Of a stretch of 64,000 bases of DNA, positions 58,796 to 64,000 are shown piece by piece (within the stretch, counting starts at the first letter, position 1; the number at the start of each line of letters is the position of its first letter). Below the pieces are notes generated by a model. The model had not been told where the DNA came from. It ran no database searches and was given only the letters and a program-made list of their open reading frames with translations. This DNA comes from Dyadobacter luticola (GTDB taxonomy: Bacteria > Bacteroidota > Bacteroidia > Cytophagales > Spirosomataceae). The stretch spans positions 310,001-374,000 of the forward strand of contig NZ_VCEJ01000002.1 of NCBI RefSeq assembly GCF_005860805.1, written 5' to 3'. Position numbers and translations under genes: made by a program.

Positions 58796-60331
58796 TTAAA
58801 ACGGCTTGCGATCGTCGTCGTCCTCGTCGAAATCGTAGTCTTCATCGCCGGGACCAGAGAACATACTGCTCACCAAATCCTGGAATTTCATACCCAGATC
58901 AAGCGGCTGCTTACCAATCAGCGAAAACTCTGCCATGCCATGCAATGCAAACTCCATCATGAACAGCTTCTCTTCGGCACTTGAATAGGCGCTCAGCATA
59001 TCCACGAAGTCGTCCAGACCGTCAATGGTTTTCAAGCGCGCCATGTATTCCCGATCAGTCATGTCGCCGGGCATTTCCATTTCATTGCCGGCGCCAAACC
59101 ACTCGATTACCTTCGCATAAGGATTGATCTTGCTTTTTTTGCTTTTCTCAGGATCCGGGAAGAAGTTAAGGAACTGTGTACGAATTGCTTTCCCGATCAG
59201 ATTCTGAGCGACGATTACAGGGCCTTCCACTTCGCCTTCATATACCAGCTCCACTTTTCCGCAAATCGATGAAACCACACCGTATAGATCCGAAATGCGG
59301 ACGTAAGTACTCTCTTCACCATTAATCAGCGCGCGTCTCTCGGCGGTACTTAAAAGACTTTCATAAGCCGAGATTGTTAATCGCGCAGATACACCACTTT
59401 TGCTATCCACATATTCGCTTTCACGTGCTTCAAAAGCAATTTGCTCGATCAATGTTTTTGCAAGCTCGTTTACTTTCACCAAACCCTTCTGCTCCGGCTT
59501 CACATGCGCTTCCTGCTCCGTAATCCTTTTTCCGGTTTCAATGGTTTTAGGATAATGTGTCACGATCTGGCTTTCGATACGGTCTTTCAGTGGTGTCACA
59601 ATGCTACCGCGGTTAGTATAATCTTCCGGGTTAGCCGTGAATACAAACTGGATATCGAGCGGCAATCTAAGTTTGAAACCACGGATCTGAATGTCGCCTT
59701 CCTGCAAAATGTTAAAAAGTGCCACCTGGATACGAGCCTGTAAATCCGGAAGCTCGTTGATGACGAAAATGCCGCGATGCGATCTTGGGATAAGCCCAAA
59801 ATGGATCACACGTTCGTCTGAATAAGGCAATTTTAATGTGGCCGCTTTAATGGGATCTACGTCGCCAATCAAGTCAGCTACCGATACATCCGGCGTCGCG
59901 AGCTTTTCTGTATAACGTTCGTCGCGGTGCAGCCAGCTGATTTTGGTATGATCACCATGTTCTGCAAGCTGGTCTTTTGAAAACCTCGAAAGCGGCGCCA
60001 AAGGATCATCGTGTAATTCCGAGTCGGAAATGTAGGGAATGTATTCGTCCAGCAAACCGACCATCATCCGTGCGATGCGTGTTTTTGCCTGACCTCGCAG
60101 ACCCAGGAAGTTAATGTTGTGCATGGATAGCACCGCACGTTCTACATCGGGGATGACGGTATCTTCATAGCCCCAAATTCCCGGAAATATGCTCTCTTTG
60201 TTTTTAATTCTGGCGATCAGGTTGTCACGCAATTCCTGTTTGATGGAGCGGGACTCGTAACCTGCTTTTTTCAGCTCGCCAAGTGTTTGGATATTTAATA
60301 GTTCTGAACTGCTGAGCTTTGAGTAAGTCAT
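58796..60331 (-). CDS. Magnesium-chelatase/MoxR-like AAA+ ATPase
   Basis: 511 residues, cytoplasmic. The AAA+ core has Walker A GLRGQAKT at 77-84, FVINELPDLQARIQ as Walker B, and the sensor-like VFTANPEDYTNRGSIVTPLKDRI. The fold resembles the ChlI/BchI subunit of magnesium chelatase and MoxR chaperones, with a long C-terminal region ending in a very acidic tail (DEDYDFDEDDDD). The natural partner is a VWA protein, and one is encoded at 31691-32800. The gene starts 15 bp after rny on the same strand. No Mg-porphyrin genes are near, so a chaperone role is likelier than metal insertion. Confidence 0.9.
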   Translation of the reverse strand: MTYSKLSSSELLNIQTLGELKKAGYESRSIKQELRDNLIARIKNKESIFPGIWGYEDTVIPDVERAVLSMHNINFLGLRGQAKTRIARMMVGLLDEYIPYISDSELHDDPLAPLSRFSKDQLAEHGDHTKISWLHRDERYTEKLATPDVSVADLIGDVDPIKAATLKLPYSDERVIHFGLIPRSHRGIFVINELPDLQARIQVALFNILQEGDIQIRGFKLRLPLDIQFVFTANPEDYTNRGSIVTPLKDRIESQIVTHYPKTIETGKRITEQEAHVKPEQKGLVKVNELAKTLIEQIAFEARESEYVDSKSGVSARLTISAYESLLSTAERRALINGEESTYVRISDLYGVVSSICGKVELVYEGEVEGPVIVAQNLIGKAIRTQFLNFFPDPEKSKKSKINPYAKVIEWFGAGNEMEMPGDMTDREYMARLKTIDGLDDFVDMLSAYSSAEEKLFMMEFALHGMAEFSLIGKQPLDLGMKFQDLVSSMFSGPGDEDYDFDEDDDDRKPF

Positions 60332-60346
60332 GTATTCTGGGATGGA

Positions 60347-61921
60347 TTAACGCGCGTACGCGACTGAGCGCATTTCCCGGATCACCGTAATCTTGATCTG
60401 TCCGGGATATTGCATTTCTTTTTCAATTTTTTGAGAGATATCAAATGACAGCATGCCCGCTTTTTCGTCCGACACATTATCGGCGTCAATGATCACACGC
60501 AGCTCACGACCGGCCTGGATCGCGTAGCATTTTTCAACTCCGTCAAATGAGAGCGCCATGTTTTCAAGATCACGCAGACGCTGGATGTAGGATTCCATCA
60601 TTTCACGGCGTGCACCAGGCCGAGAGCCTGAAATCGCATCACACACCTGAATGATCGGCGACAAAATGCTGGTCATTTCAATCTCATCGTGGTGGGCACC
60701 GATGGCATTACATACCTCCGGATTTTCCTTGTATTTCTTAGCCAGCTCCATACCGAGTATTGCGTGCGGCAGGTCTGATTCTTCCGGCCAAACTTTTCCA
60801 ATATCATGTAAAAGCCCGGCTCTTTTTGCCAGTTTCGTATTCAAGCCAAGTTCGGAAGCCATGGTAGCACAAAGCTTCGCTACTTCACGTGAATGTTGCA
60901 AAAGATTTTGACCATAGGAAGAACGGAAACGCATGCGGCCGATCATTTTCACCAGCTCCGGATGCAAGCCGTGAATTCCCATATCGATCACCGTCCGCTC
61001 ACCAATTTCGACGATTTCATCGTCAATATTCTTGCGGGTTTTCGCCACTACTTCTTCGATACGTGCAGGGTGAATCCGGCCATCTTGTACCAATCTGTGC
61101 AATGAAAGTCTGGCGATTTCTCTTCTCACAGGATCAAATCCCGAAATAACAATCGCTTCCGGCGTATCATCTACAATGATCTCCACACCAGTTGCTGCTT
61201 CCAGTGCACGAATGTTACGTCCCTCGCGGCCAATGATTTTTCCTTTGATATCGTCATTTTCAATGTTGAAAACAGATACGCAGTTTTCGATCGCATGTTC
61301 CGCAGCAGTACGCTGAATAGTTTCAATAACGATCTTTTTAGCTTCTTTGGTTGCGGTAAGCCTCGCTTCTTCCATCGCACTTTTTACATACGATCCGGCC
61401 CTGGTATCCGCTTCTGCTTTTAAGGCATCCACGAGTTGCTCGCGTGCCTGGTCGGCCGTAAGATTGGCGATTTTTTCAAGTTGGGCAACCTGCTGTTGTA
61501 ATGATTTTTCAGCTTCTTCCCGGCGTTTTGTCGCCACGTCCAGTTGCTGGGTCAGGTTGTTTTTTAATGTTTCCAGCTCATTCTCGCGACGCTTGTTCTG
61601 CTCCACGGTCTGGTTAAGGCTTTGTTCGCGCTGTTTCAGTTTTTGTTCGTTGCTTTGAAGCAGGGTGCGCTTTTTATTAGCATCCTCCTCAAATTCTGTT
61701 TTCAATCGAAGATATTTCTCTTTGGCTTCGAGGATCCTGTCTTTTTTAATGTTCTCACCAGCGCTTTCTGCATTGCGGATAATCTCTGCTGCCCGATCCT
61801 GGGCTTCTTTTTCCTTTTGGTCGAAAGATTTTTTGAAAATGTATTTACCTGCGAAAATACCGACGCCCACGGCAATGATATCCGAAAGCAGGATGATGAA
61901 AATTGAAGAAGAAGTTAACAT
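60347..61921 (-). CDS. rny: Ribonuclease Y
   Basis: Membrane-anchored endoribonuclease that starts mRNA decay. The N-terminal helix (~5-25) anchors it. A long coiled coil (~30-190, rich in KEKE/RREEAE) is followed by the KH domain ([21 protein letters not shown] near 230) and the HD domain with catalytic HD in [14 protein letters not shown]. 524 residues, as in known RNase Y. It is in the common Bacteroidetes order pheT, coiled-coil gene, zapA, rny. Confidence 0.97.
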   Translation of the reverse strand: MLTSSSIFIILLSDIIAVGVGIFAGKYIFKKSFDQKEKEAQDRAAEIIRNAESAGENIKKDRILEAKEKYLRLKTEFEEDANKKRTLLQSNEQKLKQREQSLNQTVEQNKRRENELETLKNNLTQQLDVATKRREEAEKSLQQQVAQLEKIANLTADQAREQLVDALKAEADTRAGSYVKSAMEEARLTATKEAKKIVIETIQRTAAEHAIENCVSVFNIENDDIKGKIIGREGRNIRALEAATGVEIIVDDTPEAIVISGFDPVRREIARLSLHRLVQDGRIHPARIEEVVAKTRKNIDDEIVEIGERTVIDMGIHGLHPELVKMIGRMRFRSSYGQNLLQHSREVAKLCATMASELGLNTKLAKRAGLLHDIGKVWPEESDLPHAILGMELAKKYKENPEVCNAIGAHHDEIEMTSILSPIIQVCDAISGSRPGARREMMESYIQRLRDLENMALSFDGVEKCYAIQAGRELRVIIDADNVSDEKAGMLSFDISQKIEKEMQYPGQIKITVIREMRSVAYAR

Positions 61922-62043
61922 TTCAATGAATGGTTATATATAGTTGGTTTTACCAAACTACACCAGCGTCAAAATGCCAGAAAGGAAAGAATTGAAAGAA
62001 AAATAAAGAAGATTACATCAATTAAAGGTCAGGTATCAGCCGC

Positions 62044-62355
62044 TCAGCTTTCAATCGCGCCGGAAACCGTTTCATCCAGTTTCTCGACCCTGTTTTTGAA
62101 AGCCATGATCACATTGTTCATCTGTTCCTGGTTACGTTGTAACGCTACCAGACATTCAATGGAAGTCAGCGCTATGGCTTCGATATCACCGTATACTTTT
62201 CCTCTTAATTTATGCTGCTGCACGCGCTGCAGAAATACCTCGTACCCATCCCTGTAAAATTTCTCCTGATCCGCCGGAACGCTCAGTTTGAAACCTCTGT
62301 CCAGCAGTTTTATAAAGACAGAAACATCTGGATTGGGTAACTTACTCTTACTCAT
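62044..62355 (-). CDS. zapA: Cell division protein ZapA
   Basis: ZapA-family protein that bundles FtsZ filaments. VSVFIKLLDRGFKLSVPADQ is the family N-terminal strand pair, followed by the helix with YGDIEAIALTSIECLVALQ and a C-terminal coiled coil (MAFKNRVEKLDETVSGAI). 103 residues, a normal length. Its start overlaps the stop of the upstream coiled-coil gene by 4 bp (ATGA), so the two are co-translated. Confidence 0.9.
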   Translation of the reverse strand: MSKSKLPNPDVSVFIKLLDRGFKLSVPADQEKFYRDGYEVFLQRVQQHKLRGKVYGDIEAIALTSIECLVALQRNQEQMNNVIMAFKNRVEKLDETVSGAIES

Positions 62356-62696
62356 AGGGTATCTTCAAGCTGCTTGATGCACTTATCAATCTCTTGTATA
62401 TATCTTTCAACTGAATCTTTCAACTCGGCAATTCCGCTTGTTGGTGTCAGTTTACTAGTGACAATTTTAGCGAAACTTTTGGACTTATTAAAGTCTTTTT
62501 CCAAAGTAGTGTGTTTTTTCCTTAGTTCTTTCGCCTCTTCCTTGAGCTTGATATTTGCCTGCCGGAGCTCCGCATTTTCACGCATAAGCTCTGAGTTTGT
62601 CCAGCTTAGCTTCTCTTTAGTATTGATCAGGATCCCGAGCTTTTTCTCAAGGTCGGATAACTTATGTTCAATAATGCGTTCAATACTCCTTTCCAT
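62352..62696 (-). CDS. Coiled-coil protein, ZapB-like by position
   Basis: 114 residues, almost entirely coiled coil with Leu and Lys/Glu heptads (LRQANIKLKEEAKELRKKH, then LSDLEKKLGILI). No domain beyond this is visible and no family is assigned with certainty. It overlaps zapA by 4 bp and is 39 bp after pheT. A cell-division partner role for ZapA is inferred only from position and structure. Confidence 0.8.
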   Translation of the reverse strand: MERSIERIIEHKLSDLEKKLGILINTKEKLSWTNSELMRENAELRQANIKLKEEAKELRKKHTTLEKDFNKSKSFAKIVTSKLTPTSGIAELKDSVERYIQEIDKCIKQLEDTL

Positions 62697-62735
62697 TTTC
62701 GAACCCTTAAATTTCCGTCAAAGCAAATTTTTACA

Positions 62736-64000
62736 TCATTTCCTGATCACTGCTTCAAACTCTCTCTCATAAGCGGCAATCAGTTTTTGCATCGATTTGT
62801 CGATCACCTTGTCCGTTAATGTTTGCTGATCGTCCTGCAAAATGAAACTGATCGAATAGGATTTTTTACCTTCCAGGTTAGCGCCTTCATACACATCGAA
62901 CACATTCACGGAGCGTAGAAGCTGCTTCTCGGTCCTGTAAGCGATCTGGCGAAGCTCTTCAAATGTAATTTTCTTCTCCACCACCACCGAAAGGTCGCGG
63001 CGTACTTCCGGAAATTTGGGTACTTCCCGATATTCTACGGCTGCGGTATATTGTTTCAGCAGATATTCCCAGTCAAAATCCGCGAAGAAAACGGATGCTT
63101 TTACATCCAGTTTTTTAGTAACTGCCGTTTGCAGCAATCCAAAGGAAACAACCGGTTTTTTATTAGCAATTAATGTAATGCCGTATTTGAAAATATTTTT
63201 ATCCGCCTCCTGTTTTTCAACTTCCCTGATTTTCAGTGAGGTAAGTACCTGATTCACAAATGCAGCCAGGTCATGAAAAACCACCTCACGCGATTTCTCG
63301 AACCAGCTTTCCTGCTGAAAATTACCTGTCAGAAAAACGGCCAGCCGCTCTTTTTCCACATACTTTTCATTGACATGGTGATAGGTTTTGCCAAATTCAA
63401 AAAGTTTCAGATCACGCTGGCGGCGGTTTGCATTGTATGCTACCACTTCCAGTCCTGAAAAAAGCAAAGTCTGGCGCATGACCGAAAGGTCTTCGCTCAG
63501 GTAGTTCAAAATTTTGACCGGGTTACCAAGCAAGCTTTCTCCCAATGTTGCCTGAAATTCCGGCTTGGTCAGCGAGTTGTTAATCATTTCATGGAAACCA
63601 TTGGAAACCAGCAGTTCAGCAACACGCAGTTTCAGTTTCTCAGGATCGTTAACCGGAAAATCAGACAGAAAATCCGAGCTCATCGACGCCGACAATTCAA
63701 CCTGCCCGAAGCCGTAAATACGCAGAATTTCCTCGATCACATCCGCTTCCCGCTGCACATCCACGCGATATGGCGGTACGATGGCGGTGAATGTGGTATC
63801 CGTCTCATTTTCAATCTGAATGTCCAGGCTTTGAAGAATGGTCTTGATCAAATCCTTATCCAGAGATTTCCCGATAAGCCGGTCAATGTTGCGGTATTTT
63901 ATTTCCACCCGGAAATCCACAATCGGGTTCGGGTAAATGTCAATAATGTCGGATGATATGGTTCCTCCAGCGACTTCCTGGATCAATAATGCTGCTCTTT
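62736..64000 (-). CDS. pheT: Phenylalanine-tRNA ligase beta subunit, C-terminal part (5' end off window)
   Basis: The frame is open to the right edge, so the N-terminal part lies outside the window. Visible are the end of the B5 region, the catalytic-like core of the beta subunit (LLVSNGFHEMINNSL, DLSVMRQTLLFSGLEV) and the complete C-terminal anticodon-binding FDX-ACB domain (VPKFPEVRRDLSVVVEK, IDKSMQKLIAAYEREF). The partner of PheS. It heads the pheT, coiled-coil, zapA, rny run. Confidence 0.95.
   Translation of the reverse strand, partial: RAALLIQEVAGGTISSDIIDIYPNPIVDFRVEIKYRNIDRLIGKSLDKDLIKTILQSLDIQIENETDTTFTAIVPPYRVDVQREADVIEEILRIYGFGQVELSASMSSDFLSDFPVNDPEKLKLRVAELLVSNGFHEMINNSLTKPEFQATLGESLLGNPVKILNYLSEDLSVMRQTLLFSGLEVVAYNANRRQRDLKLFEFGKTYHHVNEKYVEKERLAVFLTGNFQQESWFEKSREVVFHDLAAFVNQVLTSLKIREVEKQEADKNIFKYGITLIANKKPVVSFGLLQTAVTKKLDVKASVFFADFDWEYLLKQYTAAVEYREVPKFPEVRRDLSVVVEKKITFEELRQIAYRTEKQLLRSVNVFDVYEGANLEGKKSYSISFILQDDQQTLTDKVIDKSMQKLIAAYEREFEAVIRK

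Noticed and set aside
58796..60331. Bacteriochlorophyll magnesium chelatase
   Set aside because: No porphyrin or other chelatase genes nearby; the architecture also fits MoxR-like chaperones.

Overview
This 64 kb window looks like chromosome of a Cytophagales-type Bacteroidetes, most like Dyadobacter. The reasons are a SusC/SusD pair, a C-terminal type IX secretion (T9SS) sorting domain, Bacteroidetes -7 promoter elements (TAnnTTTG) before sufC and dnaA, DarA/DarB flexirubin-type enzymes, and GC content around the middle range (by eye). The genus is an inference. I found no tRNA, rRNA, CRISPR array, transposase or phage gene.

Region 1 (1-19.9 kb) is a secretion and sulfate-ester locus. It holds a Ser/Thr/Pro-rich exported protein, a T9SS-exported M1 aminopeptidase, a ThuA-like protein, a PstS-like binding protein carrying an EF-hand loop, a SusC/SusD pair and six consecutive formylglycine sulfatases. 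The first two sulfatases are bracketed by two copies of a MITE/REP-like inverted repeat of about 100 bp. No glycoside hydrolase, polysaccharide lyase or sulfatase-maturing enzyme is present.

Region 2 (19.9-26.3 kb) has a TonB-dependent receptor translationally coupled to hemW, a charged coiled-coil lipoprotein, and an arginine deiminase/CtlX gene pair on the minus strand.

Region 3 (26.5-31.6 kb) is an iron-sulfur cluster assembly run: sufC, sufD, sufS, a DUF5618 gene, sufE, a SufT/DUF59 gene and a bacilliredoxin. sufB is not in the window. A VWA protein follows, and its likely AAA+ partner lies 26 kb away at 58.8 kb.

Region 4 (32.8-49.8 kb) starts with a PIG-L deacetylase and a phosphopantetheinyl transferase on the minus strand. 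A long plus-strand series follows: C45 acyltransferase-like protein, PaaK-like ligase, two exported proteins, YdcF-like lipoprotein, methyltransferase, exported protein, DarA, DarB, a small protein, BtrH-like protein, ABC-2 exporter, ACP and KAS II. From darA on it is very tightly packed. It looks like the dialkylresorcinol half of a flexirubin cluster with its own exporter. The aryl-polyene half is not seen here.

Region 5 (49.8-64 kb) is mostly core genome: a fused methylmalonyl-CoA mutase, dnaA, a GNAT/FemAB-like protein, a DUF3108 protein, a membrane-anchored aminopeptidase, recA, the AAA+ ATPase, RNase Y (rny), zapA, a ZapB-like coiled-coil gene and the 3' part of pheT running off the right edge.
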